Positions 11,201-22,000 of a stretch of 64,000 nucleotides of DNA are shown here, in pieces. The position numbers were made by a program, and so were the translations under genes. The notes beneath the pieces are model-generated. The model had not been told where the DNA came from. It saw only the letters and a list, made by a program, of their open reading frames with translations, and ran no database searches. The stretch covers positions 21,002,997 to 21,066,996 of the forward strand of contig NC_090953.1 of the NCBI RefSeq assembly GCF_040807025.1, in the 5' to 3' direction. The DNA is from Struthio camelus (Eukaryota; Chordata; Aves; Struthioniformes; Struthionidae). Position 1 is the first letter of the stretch, and each line of letters starts with the position of its first letter.

Positions 11201-14200
11201 CTTCCCTCATTAATGAAGGCTATCAAACTTTTCTTGGCCCTTTCCCACACCTCTGCGTGTAAAGGTACAAAGGAAATACCCGCTTTAGTTTTTGCAAAGA
11301 GCTTGCTGCAGCACAGATCTGTGTAAATTCCATTAACTTCATCTACTGCAATTTTACATGTATGGAAAGGCAGCTGGGTAAAATTCCTTCTTACTGATCT
11401 GCATAGCGCATAGTAATTGTGCACTTACGCATGTACAGTGAGCCTCTTTTGAAACATGCCTCAACTTGGGAGTGATAATATGAAGCAAAGGAGTCTGGAA
11501 TATGCAGAGACTAGCTCCCATAAGAATACACAAGCCCAGTGCCAAATGTCTCCACCCAAATATCTGAGATGTTGCTAATTTGATAAGAGCCCTTTTCCTG
11601 TTTTGGACTAGTGCGTGCAGTTTCTCAAGTTATCTGTGCTCGGTTCTCACAGAAAGCATTCCTAGTGGCACGGGTCATGTCTGCAGAGCAAAATGAAGGT
11701 GTAACTGCAGCACAGGTAGATGAAACTGCACTAGAAAAGATAGTCATAGCAGTGTGCACGTGGAAAATAGGCTAGCCACCAGCTTGCACCTATAGCTGGA
11801 TGAGTATTTGGTGTAAAGAGAAGCAGAGAAACATTTGCTCGTAGCAACAGGTATCAGTAAAAAGACATGCTGGAGCGTCAAATATTGTTGGAGGGTTTGG
11901 AAAAATCGCTTACCTCTTCCCTCAGTCTAAAATAGGTAGGAAAGTAAACACAAATCAGGATTATATTCCTCACACAGGAATGGGAGTCTTCAGACTCCCA
12001 TACAGAATCTGGAAACACTTTTTTCCTTTTGCTGTTGTGTCTGTCCAAGCAAATGTGCCTGTTGCTTTTTTCCTCACTTGTAGACGCATGATGTGGAGGT
12101 GGCACCAGAACCTCGCACTTTAGAACAACTGAAAGCAGTCACCTGGTCAGCTGCTCTGACAGTAAGAGTTCTAACTGCCATATTTCCTGTGTCATAGTTG
12201 TCTGGGGCTTGTTCATTGTGGTGAGCTTTGTGTTCTGGGGAAAGAGGTGGAGAGAAGTATTTAATCACCCAATTGTAAGGCGTTCCTCCTAGAGCAAGCT
12301 AGAAAGCTTTACAGAAGCAGTAAGCGCGTGTCCTCTGCAATTGTATCTTTGGGCATTTGATACTTTCTGATTAACATGCTTAATTCTTTACGTATTTTAC
12401 ACCTACCTTGTTTCATTTATTTTTAAAGCAATGTGCTTCAGGTCATAAGATATAACTACAAAAGACACTGTTTTCTGTGGTATATTGCACCTCTTCCCAC
12501 TGAACGGGGAGAAAAGCTGGAGAGTGTAAAAAGGTCAGACGCGTCAACTGAATCTATTGATAAATACAAAGCCATTCTCTGGGACCAAACAGTTTGTGTG
12601 CTCAGTTTTCTATCAGAAGAGGTTGTTACCTGAAGACTAAGTTCAGGAAAAACAGGAAATAATTCTTTTTTTTTTTTTTTTAACGCTGATGTATTTCCCA
12701 AATGCTCCTTCCTTACTTGTTTTAGCTGTTGACCATTATTTTTTCCTCTGAGTCCCAAGAGGTTTCAAGTAGGCCCTAAACCGAATTAAAAGTATGAGAA
12801 ATTAGAGTTTAAAAATTAATGTTTCTGCAAAGAAGAAAAAGAAATGTGCGTGCCCTTTGTCTGCTCTGTAACCAGAGCACGATCTTTTCAGCGTTCCTTC
12901 CCCTGACATACAAAACATTTCCCAAACTCCCATTCTGTTGTTTCTAGGAACTATACTGGGCTGGATGCAACTCATAAAGCAAAGGAAGTACCAATGTGGG
13001 ACAATAAAACTCTCTCATTTTCTATTAGTCCTGTCCCTTTTATGGTGTGTGTAAAGAAAGGATGGCTGACCTGGGGTGCTGCACAAGTCAGGACGAGCTG
13101 TTGCCAGACGGCAGGACTAGCCCTGCTGGGCTGCTAGGTGGGCTTGAGGACCACCACTGCCGTGTCTGTTAACTTCTGACTGGGACACAGATATGGCCAA
13201 ACTCCTCCAGAAATTAAGATTTATAAAAATCAGATATCTGCCATCTGAATCATGGTTCAAGCAGAGCTGATGATAAGCACGTTGGTCTGAGTGTCTAAAG
13301 ACGGAGTTGCCTAACAGTTTAATGCTACTTAGTCTCCTCATCTAGACATCTTAAATGTTTCAAGTTTTGTTCCTGAATAATATTTCTGGGCTCAGTTGTT
13401 GAGCAGATAATTCATTTGCTCATGATTTTAGTTCAAAAAAACCTCAGGGAAGACTTTTATCTTAAAGTAAGTACACACCTATTTACCTACCTTTTCAGGA
13501 AGGTATGTTTGGTTTTTAGCTGGGGTCTAACTGTCCTAGCATAGAACTTTATTGGTGCCCATTGGTGAGGCTAGCACTGTTACTGTAATGGCACTGTAAT
13601 CATGCAGGTGTTACCTTGATAAGGAAGTAATAATCCCCTGAGAACTGCTGTACTGATCAAGAGCAAACAAATAATGTAAATGGGTGAGGAATCTGAGGTA
13701 ACAACTCAATTCAGTAAGACTGAGATACCCAAGAGAGATTGCACTGCAGTAAAACCATCCCTTTTGCTAACAACTGGTTAAACCAATGAAGCTTCTTACT
13801 GCCATCTACCGTATGACGGTTTCAAGCCAAACAGGAATAAAAGGTCTGTCTCTTGGTTTTCCAAAAAATGAAAATGCTTCTGAAAAGAGAGAAATTAGAG
13901 CTTGATTTCTGTTTCGATCTAATGTTCCCCTTATTTGCCTTCTTTTCAAAATCAGAAATAATTCTTTAAAGCAATCTTTCACATACTGAGAGCAGAAACA
14001 TCAGATGTGATCAAGTGAATCATTATCGCTTTATTCTTTGCATCTTCCATCAACATCAGTTTCCCCTATATCTATGTATACAGATATACCTAGATATTAA
14101 CATTGAAATTATTAAAACTGTGGCTTTACTGTTTTTATTCCTCATTTTATGTGGCACAAATATAAATTATGTTCTTTTTTTGACAGTTTTATCTTCTGCC

Positions 14201-16394
14201 TGTTAATTGTTTCCCGTTAGACTCAATTTTTTTAGATATAGAAGTTAGTTGTTTCTTTTTAAGTCTTTACAAAAGTTGCAATCCCAGAGATTAATGGAAC
14301 AGTTAACTGGTTCAAAATAAATCCAAGCAAAGGAGTATTTTAAGCTTTCTTCCTCAAGCTATTGCTTCCTAAATGTTTGAAAGCCCCTTTACACAAACTG
14401 GCCCTCAAGCTGAAAGCTTCACTTTGGGTCTGTGGCAGATATAAATGCTATTTAGTAGGATGAAAAGGCAGAACTGGGCTAATGAGCTAATAATTTCAGA
14501 ATTAATAAGCCCTTTATCAGAGGAATACTAGTAGGCACCACTTGTTCCTGTCATTTGAACCTTAGATGGTGGGTGTTAATAACAGTTCCCATCGTCTCAA
14601 TTTCAGTGAAAACGTTAAATTTAGGAGCATGTTAGCGTAGAATTTTGCCACATCAGTGAGCTAGAAAAGCAAATGAAATCATTGCAGAGAAAATACCAAG
14701 ATGAAAGGCCTGACCTAGAAACAAGAGCAGCCATAGTAACAGCTGAAACATAGTAACATTGCTGAAACACCAAGATCCGCCAAAGCTCCTGCACCACTGG
14801 AGGAGGATTGACAGAAATCATAAAGTTGTGGTTTCTTTTTTTAAGAATCATACTTTAGGAAATATTGATGAATCTTCATGACTGCAAATACCCAACGCTT
14901 CCAGACTCTGCTGACCACCAGCAGCAGAATTAGCATTTCACACCTAATGAGAGTGGGGTACAGCAGTGCAGAACGACGTAAAAGCTACTGCCCAGCTTGC
15001 TCTTTCTTCCCCCAGCTCACACGCTAACAGGATTATGAAAAGGCCAGGGAACACAGTTGTGTACAAATACAAGAGCAAGTTAACTAGGAAGATGCATGCA
15101 CGCTTTGTTTCAAAGTCTCATCTTATTGAGCCTTTGGAGTTTGTCTTATTCAAAGGCCATGAAGCCTAAAAAGATTCTCAAGAGTGAGGACTCAAAGGTG
15201 GCCTGCGGGGAAGCGGTAACACTGTGCAGCGCGTGAGCACAGCCCTGCTCGCCTGAGAGACCTGCTGTGTAAAACTGCAAAGCTGTGTCAGGGGAGAGTG
15301 CCACTCTGTGTCCTTATCCTCTGCATTTGGCATATTCACCTAGGCTTTTCAAATCTGGCAAGTACCACTTGGCAGGGAGGCAGAGCAGAAGAAGATGCAG
15401 CTGTTTTAGTGCTAAACCACGTGGAGCTTTTCCACTATGCCAGAGGGATCTCCAGATGGCCTTTCCTGGCTGTGTTACATAAGGAAGCTGGATTACAGCT
15501 GGGAATCTGTTCCTATATGCTGGGAGTCTGTTCCTCAGTGACTGATGCACAAGGATAGAAGAAAAACGTTTTAAAGTCAATTTAGAATTGAATTAGCCTA
15601 GTGCTTGCTGTCCTTATTTTCTATTGCTGTCAGTGGAAGAAGAGATTTCTCAGCACCTCACAGGGCCTGGCACCCCAACTCAGAGTTCAACAAAAACAGC
15701 AGCTTTAAGGAAGATGCGTCATAAAAGCACAGGTCACATTGTGCTACTGGATTTAATGCAAAGCTCTTCATTAAAGACAATGAGAGAAAAATTGCAAGAT
15801 TTATTTCTGGCTTAGGCACATTCAAAAGTGTGATGCCAAAGAGGGTTTAAGAATGCTGCAAAACACTCCCTGGGACAGTTTAACACAGTGAAAATGAGCT
15901 ACTAGAAAGTAAATACTGCATCTTGTACCATTTGGGTATTAATTTGTACTGTTATAAACAACTGAGTTTTATTGAGAAAAGAGTAATGAGAAATAAATGC
16001 CTGCAGTAAAATGTGTATCAGCTGGTTTGCATTTGACTTCACACATGAAAGCTATTTGGCCTGGCCTCCTGCCAAATCCTGCAGTTTTGGAGATCATCGG
16101 ACAGGAAGAAGGACATTGAATTCCCTAGGTTAGCATCTCAACATTTTCTCCCAGCATATCCTATGCGCAGTTCTAGAAGGACAGACTCCCTCCTTTTGCT
16201 TACAATTTTGGCTCCATTTTTTTGCATTTTTAAGCTGTGGTATTCCTGTCAATATTTATAACATTTGCAGAGTGGCCATTATTACGGGTTGTTAGCTGTT
16301 GTTCAAGAATCCTTCAACATATATACATCTCATTTTAAGTCACTGTCCAAATACCTCAGAAAATCTCCGAGGAAGAAATAGCAAACCCCTGTAC

Positions 16395-16410
16395 TGGACT
16401 GTACAGTCCA
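16395..16410. repeat. 16-bp perfect palindrome
   Basis: TGGACTGTACAGTCCA equals its own reverse complement (centre between 16402 and 16403). The function is unknown and it could be chance in intergenic DNA. Confidence 0.9.
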
Positions 16411-16844
16411 TCAGACTGGACATTGTGGGCTTTCTGCATTGCTATGGTACGATACATCCCAGTCACTCTGTTTGTGATTTGCAGGGTCTAGGGTCCCTGG
16501 AAGAGTTCACTCGTTAAGGCATCCCCTCATTGAGACGACTGACTTTAAACAGCTAAAAAGAAAGGCATTACGGTCATTTCTAACCTGTTTGTACACCATT
16601 GCATTTTCCATTCCCCTCTTAGACTTTAACTCCTGGACAAGTTAGTCTGAAACTCAAAAGAACGTTATCAGTGATACAAAAGACTGAAATGAAAGGTTAG
16701 CGAGGGTGTTTTTTTTAGCATTCTTTGAACCTAACATCATCTGCTCTATCGTCATTGTAATTAGTAATTTCCCAGCAATGAACAGCATTAGATATAGGAA
16801 GCGAAAAAGAAGAGGCATTAACATGAAAATGTTACAGGATGAGC

Positions 16845-16872
16845 AGACATCTTCATACTAATGAAGATGTTT
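16845..16872. repeat. Short inverted repeat (hairpin)
   Basis: The arms ACATCTTCAT (16847-16856) and ATGAAGATGT (16861-16870) are perfectly complementary around the four-base loop ACTA. One G-T and one A-T pair extend the stem to 12 pairs. It is too short for a typical pre-miRNA. Confidence 0.8.
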
Positions 16873-16970
16873 TGATGAGCCACTTAGAGGTGTGGACCAA
16901 CAACTCCACTGACACCTTCGAGTTGCCCTGGATTTGCCTTTGCATTGTGGACATACTAGCTCTTTAATTC

Positions 16971-17305
16971 GCAGAATCACAGAATGGTTGAGGTTGGAAA
17001 GGACCTCTGGAGACCATCTAGTCCAAGCCCCCTACACAAGCAGGGTCACCTAGAGCACATTGCCCAGGATTGTGTCCGGAAGGCTTTTGAGGATCTCCAA
17101 GGAAGGAGACTCCACGACCTCTCTGGGCAACCTGTTCCAGTGCTCAGTCACCCTCGCAGTGAAGAAGTTTTCCCCCATGTTCAGACAGAGCTTCCTGTGT
17201 TTCAGTTTGTGCCCGTTGCCTCTTGTCCTATCGCTGGGCACCACGGAGAAAAGTCTGGCCCCATCTTCTTAACACCCTCCCTTCAGATATTTATACACAT
17301 TGATA
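16971..17305 (-). mobile_element. CR1 LINE retrotransposon, 5'-truncated 3' end
   Basis: The plus strand shows the reverse complement of the classic chicken repeat 1 3' end: GCAGAATCACAGAATGGTTG, then the GGTTGGAAAGGACCTCTGGA block. In sense orientation the element ends with the 8-bp motif ATTCTGTG/ATTCTGCG that CR1 carries in place of a poly(A) tail. A minus-strand frame (17050-17244) still reads the C-terminal tail of CR1 ORF2, including the family block [18 protein letters not shown]. The copy is about 335 bp, well preserved and severely 5'-truncated, as most CR1 insertions are. It is inert, since it has no promoter, endonuclease or reverse transcriptase. It is the main evidence for an avian or reptilian host. 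Confidence 0.93.
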
Positions 17306-17338
17306 ATTGTCAATTGTTATTGCTAGGATAATTGTCAA
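17302..17338. repeat. 12-bp direct repeat at the CR1 truncation edge
   Basis: GATAATTGTCAA occurs at 17302-17313 and 17327-17338, overlapping or abutting the 5'-truncated edge of the CR1 copy. It could be a local duplication made during insertion repair, or chance in AT-rich sequence. Confidence 0.8.
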
Positions 17339-18419
17339 CAAAAAGGCTACTGTGAGGATCCTAAATCTGCAGATTCATCCCTCTGGCAAGCTCACAAGAG
17401 TCCTGATTATTGGACCCATTCTTGGCTCCTCACCTGACATTTGGACTTAGATCTAGCTGACACTGCTTACCAGCGTGTCGATCTGCATCTGCTGATGCAC
17501 CGAAAATTCTCTTTTCCTTCTGTCTTCTTGAGCAATAATATTATGATTTGGTCACTTTTTAGTCTCTTTAAAGTTAATTCGCTGTTCAGTCAACATTCAA
17601 ACTATTAAAGAAAGCTATTAAATTTGATTGGAAGCCAAGTATGCAGAAAGTTGAGAGGAAATTCATGTGTGAAAGACTTAAAAAGCATCAGCTGGAGGGC
17701 ATTCTCATTTCCCATGCCGCAATATATCAGAAAGCAACTGCAACTACTTGCAAAAGCTGTTTCCAAGAGGAAATGTGGGCTGTGCCATTAGTATTATTCT
17801 AGGCTGAAACTGAACTCTAAAACTGGCATTGGGAAATTCAACATTTATAATGTATTCCTCATTAATCTAGATTAAATATGCTCCTATGACAGCTTAAAAG
17901 TTTTATCTTAGTGCCAACCTAGCTTACCCAACATTACTTCTACCTGGCATACGTTCAGCAATGATTTTTTTTTTTCATCTGAATTTAGGGACTGATTCTG
18001 CTATCATTTTCCACGGAGTGCAGAGTTAAGAATCAGAAATTATGTCATAGTTTGAATTGTCCTTGATCAATTCTCTGTCTTGTTATTACACAACAGGCCA
18101 GGTAAAGTGCTGGTAAAAAACAGCTTCTTGTCTCCGAGCTGCATTGGTGTTGACTGGAGGTAGGAATTTTCCACTTCCATCAGGGAAAGAGGCAGTGCTG
18201 AGCTCACACCGCAAGACTGGCATTTTTTCCCTCGTTGCTTGGCAAAGTGGAAGCGTACTTTAAAGATCCTTCTTCTTCAACAGGGGAAGAATTCATGATG
18301 ATTTGCTTAATCTTAAGGGGCCCAAATCGCCTATACCCGAGCTTGGGCACAGAGACGCTCCTAGTGGTTCAGTTAAGCAAACCTAGATCAAAAATGATTC
18401 TCGCGTACCAGCTTCCTCG
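17339..18419. other. Intergenic region upstream of LACTB
   Basis: About 1.1 kb of AT-rich sequence between the CR1 fragment and the LACTB CpG island. I see no exon, RNA gene or TATA-type promoter in it. Confidence 0.6.
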
Positions 18420-19072
18420 CCGGCAGGACAAGGCGCCGAGGGGCAGCCGGGTCACGAACGGCCGCGCAGCCCCTCAGCAGAGAAGGCCCCTGCCCCTCCT
18501 GAGGGGAAGTGCTGCTTAATGAGCTCACCAGCCGGACGGCCGGGAGGGGGGCGCGGGTCACGGCACCAGCACCGAGCTGCAGGGGAGCCGTTTCTAACCT
18601 GCAGTAGCCTCACGGGCGGCGGGCGAGCAGAGGCGCCCCCCCCCGAGGTCTCGCGCCGCCGCGGCCGTTTAACGGCCGGGCTGGGCGAGGCCAGCGGCCC
18701 TTCCCCCGCTCGATGCGCTCGGAGCGCGGCCGAGCGAGCGCTCGGGCACGGCTGGGGGTGCCTGGCGGGCGGCCGTTGGCCGTTGGCGGCGAGGCGCGGC
18801 GCCGCCATGAACGGGCTGGCGCGGGTGCTGCGGCGGGCGGCGGCCCTCGGGCGGGCCGGGCGGCTGCCGGGGGGCGGCGGGGCCGGGGCGCGGCCCTGGG
18901 GCTGGGGGCTGGCGCTGGGGCTGGCGCTGGGGGTGCAGGCGCCGGCGGGCTGCGAGGCGGACGCGGGGCGGGAGGCGGCGGAGGCGGTGCCGCCGCCCCC
19001 TCGGGGCTTCGGCGGGGCCGTCGAGAGGAGCCGGGACCTGCTGCGCAGGGTCAAGGTGCTGCGGCGGGGGTC
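18420..19072 (+). promoter_or_regulatory. CpG island promoter of LACTB
   Basis: This segment is very G+C-rich and dense in CpG, in contrast to AT-rich flanks, and contains the LACTB start codon. No TATA box is evident, which fits a dispersed, housekeeping-type promoter for a mitochondrial protein. The island ends abruptly at about 19072, just inside intron 1, where an AT-rich run begins. Confidence 0.8.
18807..19055 (+). CDS. LACTB: LACTB coding exon 1
   Basis: 83 codons, ending after AAG in phase 0. It encodes the N-terminal targeting region, a GLALGLALGV-like hydrophobic segment and the conserved end VERSRDLLRRVK. The donor is AAG|GTGCTG, a weak match to the GTRAGT consensus. The frame is also open upstream to an ATG at 18519, but the 18807 start fits the homologues and has a GCCGCC context. 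Confidence 0.9.
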
Positions 19073-22000
19073 GTTATTTTTTACACTTCATTATTTTCAT
19101 GTTATTATACTTCACTACTTTTCTTCTTAATGCTAGTGAAGGCTGTCTGTACTTGGGAAGGTCAGGCCGGGTGGAGCACAGCGGTGGAGCTAGAGAAAGG
19201 GCACGGTACGGGGTGCCTGAAAACAGGGGGTGGTCTTAAAGGTTGTAGGAAGGAGAGAGAGAGAGAGAGGCAGGCGGGTTATTCAGAAAGTGTGTAATAG
19301 GTGATGCTGTTCACATACTGCATGGTGACTCTCTAATGTTTTCTCTCTATTTACCATTGATTTTGCATGTCCTGAACTTTAAATTCATTAAATTATGAAC
19401 AAAAATCTTTAAATTACCAAAATTTATTATTATAATGCTGGATTATATTTTCACACTTGCTTTATTGAAGTTGGTGCCTTTTCAGAGTAGTTTATACCAG
19501 TTCAGCCCAACTAGTACTTGACAAAATAATTTCAGTTGTAATTTGGCAACAACAGGCAAGAATATTTTTAGTTGGAGGACTGGTTTTGCTTCCTTAGGGT
19601 TTGGGAGGGATTTTTTTTTTTAACCTATCTCCTTAAAATACCTCCCCTCTCTTCTTTGACAGGATGAAGCAGGAATCCCAGGTATACTGGTTGGAGTTTC
19701 TGTAGATGGAAAGGAAATCTGGTCAGAAGGTTAGTGTATGGGAGTATTAGTTCTGTAGTTGTGCGTGCCCTTGGTAAATGATGAACGCTCTTTACAAATC
19801 AACCATTTACTTCAGACGCAAGTGTTGTTAAATTTTTAAGTTGGCTTCAACTTCTGCCTACACTGTAAGGGTTTAATAGTTCATAACTGCCTGATCTCTT
19901 CAAATGAGGTAAAGGAATTGTTAAAATTAGGGAGGTGTCTTAGAATAAATGCTCATCAACGTAAGGCTCTAAAAGACATTTTGTCTGTTGATTAATCCGA
20001 GGTGGCCGTTATAAGGTTAATAAAGAACATAGTATACTTGAATGTTTCTTAGCGCTGACTAATTTGCACCATACGTGTTAGGAGAGGGTATGGGACTGAA
20101 ATTAATGGCATGTGACTTGTGCCATAATAAGTGGAACCGCTTTCAGCTAACCACTGGAATTAAATTGTATATGATTTTAACTCAAGTAGTTCTGATTAGT
20201 TATTTTAGTTTGATAAGGCTTTTTCATCAATATTTTTGAAGAAATCTTAGAGGGACTTTCCTACCAGCTCATGTATGGGAAATTCATGGGAAAGTTCTGT
20301 CCTGGCCCAAGTCTAAGCCGTTGTTAATGACCGTTGATCATTATACTCCTCGTTCTCCACGTGTTTGTTGCTTGAAAAATCCTGGCACAAAATACTCGTG
20401 TGTTTTGTTTTGTGTGTGAAACAGTGAAGAAATGTGTGGGTGGCTGTGCTGATCAAACTAGAGATTCATCCACTTGATGTCCTGTCTTGGGACAGTGGCC
20501 AAAAATAGGTGACCAGGGAGTATGAAGTGATGCTTTCTCTGGTAAACTTTACTGACTTTCAGCAATTGGTGATCTAGTAACTTCCTGAGCCTTCTAGTAC
20601 ATCTCAACCATTATGTTTAAGAACTTTTTTTTACATTAATTTGGCAGATCAGTCTTTGAGTATGCTTATACTTAAGGCATACAACTGTACTGTTGTCTAA
20701 TAGGTTTGTGTGTGAGAGGCAAAGAAGTGGTGTCCGCTCAGGAGCTTACAGTCAAAGAAAGAATGGATCCCATCTGGTGATCCGTCTCCTGTTTGTGGGC
20801 TGATGTGTAGCTTCTTACTGGGAAGGTACTGAAGATTTAACAGCTGTCATCCTTCCAGAAATTGCAAGCAATTCCTCTGGTTACACATGTTAGTTTTAAA
20901 TACAGTCTCTCAGTACTGTTCATTTTGTGTAGACATTTGATATTCATTTAAAAAATTACTGTGTTTATGTTTTCAGAAACATTTTAATAATAGGCTTGTG
21001 GGTTTTTTTTTTTTTTTTATGGAAAACTATGATGAGAGCAGTACATAGCAACATATTTCATTAAAGGGTGGTTACCGAATTTGAAAGATTGTTTGTAACC
21101 AACTTTGTCCTGACAGTCTGGTAACGACTGAACTTCTGTATATCCATGAAGCTGGATACAGGTTTTAACTTGTCTTTCATCATGATAGAAGTGAGTAGCA
21201 GAGTCTCTGGTTTCTTCTGTAGTGTGAAGAAAATTATGCTACAAACTCGATCACAAACTTCTTCAAATCAGATAGCTTTTCCTGGTCTCAGATTACCTGG
21301 CAATGAAAGCAGAAGTTCCTGCAAGACTCCTGTGGAATCCCTTCCTTGACCTTCAGAAAGGTGCTTGAGGGAACTGGTGCCTGGGTTACAGTTTATGATG
21401 GAGACTGCCAAATCCAGTAGCAAGACAACTACATGTGGGATTGTAAGCTGGGATAGAGCTGTTCTTTGCCCTCCTCTGTATAACAATCCAGTCTCGAGTG
21501 TGGCAGTTGGGATGCAGGTAGCATTGGCCCTAGCAGACTTTAGGCTCATTTTGCTGCCCTCCTTCATGGGGAAAAACAGGAAGAGGTATAATACGTTTGT
21601 ACTCTGTGACCACAGTACCAAACGTTCCTTCTTGCTAAACTGATTGGAGTGAGTAGAGATTTGGAAGCTGTGTTCACTGAGGGGTACAGCATCTGCATTC
21701 AGGGACACATTGCAGGCATTTGAGTAGCAGCTTTCCTTAGATGAAAGGATCTTGGGCAACTGACACTTGTTACCTGTTTTTTTTTTTTTTTCTTGTAGTT
21801 TGGCAAGTTCTGTTGCTCTCTTGAGTATTGTGTTACTGGATTGCAGTGTTATATGGACAGGTGTGCATTACTTGTAGGCCCTGCAAATGTGCTTGCACTG
21901 GAGACTGCAAATATATCATTATTGCACCTCACTTCTTTTTAAACCGCAATACCACTTGCGCAGCTTCTTCAAAACCAGCTGAAAATGAAGACTAGTGTGT

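Larger units (their letters stand above)
5226..16970. other. Intergenic region TPM1-LACTB, no gene recognised
   Basis: About 11.7 kb with no recognisable exon, RNA gene or long open frame. The open frames present are short, overlap on both strands and match no family I know. A GC-richer patch lies at about 6415-6600, a 16-bp palindrome at 16395-16410 and a 12-bp-stem hairpin near 16845-16872. Conserved regulatory elements could be here but cannot be told from one sequence. Confidence 0.6.

Noticed and set aside
16845-16872. Hairpin as a miRNA precursor
   Set aside because: The stem is only 10-12 pairs with a tetraloop, well short of a pre-miRNA.
17050-17272. Open frames on both strands at 17 kb as a possible host gene
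   Set aside because: The minus frame is the CR1 ORF2 C-terminus and the plus frame is its shadow.
18452-19054. 200-codon minus-strand frame opposite LACTB exon 1
   Set aside because: It is antisense to a GC-rich exon with Ala/Pro/Arg-rich low complexity, a usual shadow of CpG islands.
18713-19297. 194-codon plus-strand frame overlapping LACTB exon 1 in another frame
   Set aside because: Gly/Ala/Arg low complexity; the other frame has the LACTB protein and correct splicing.
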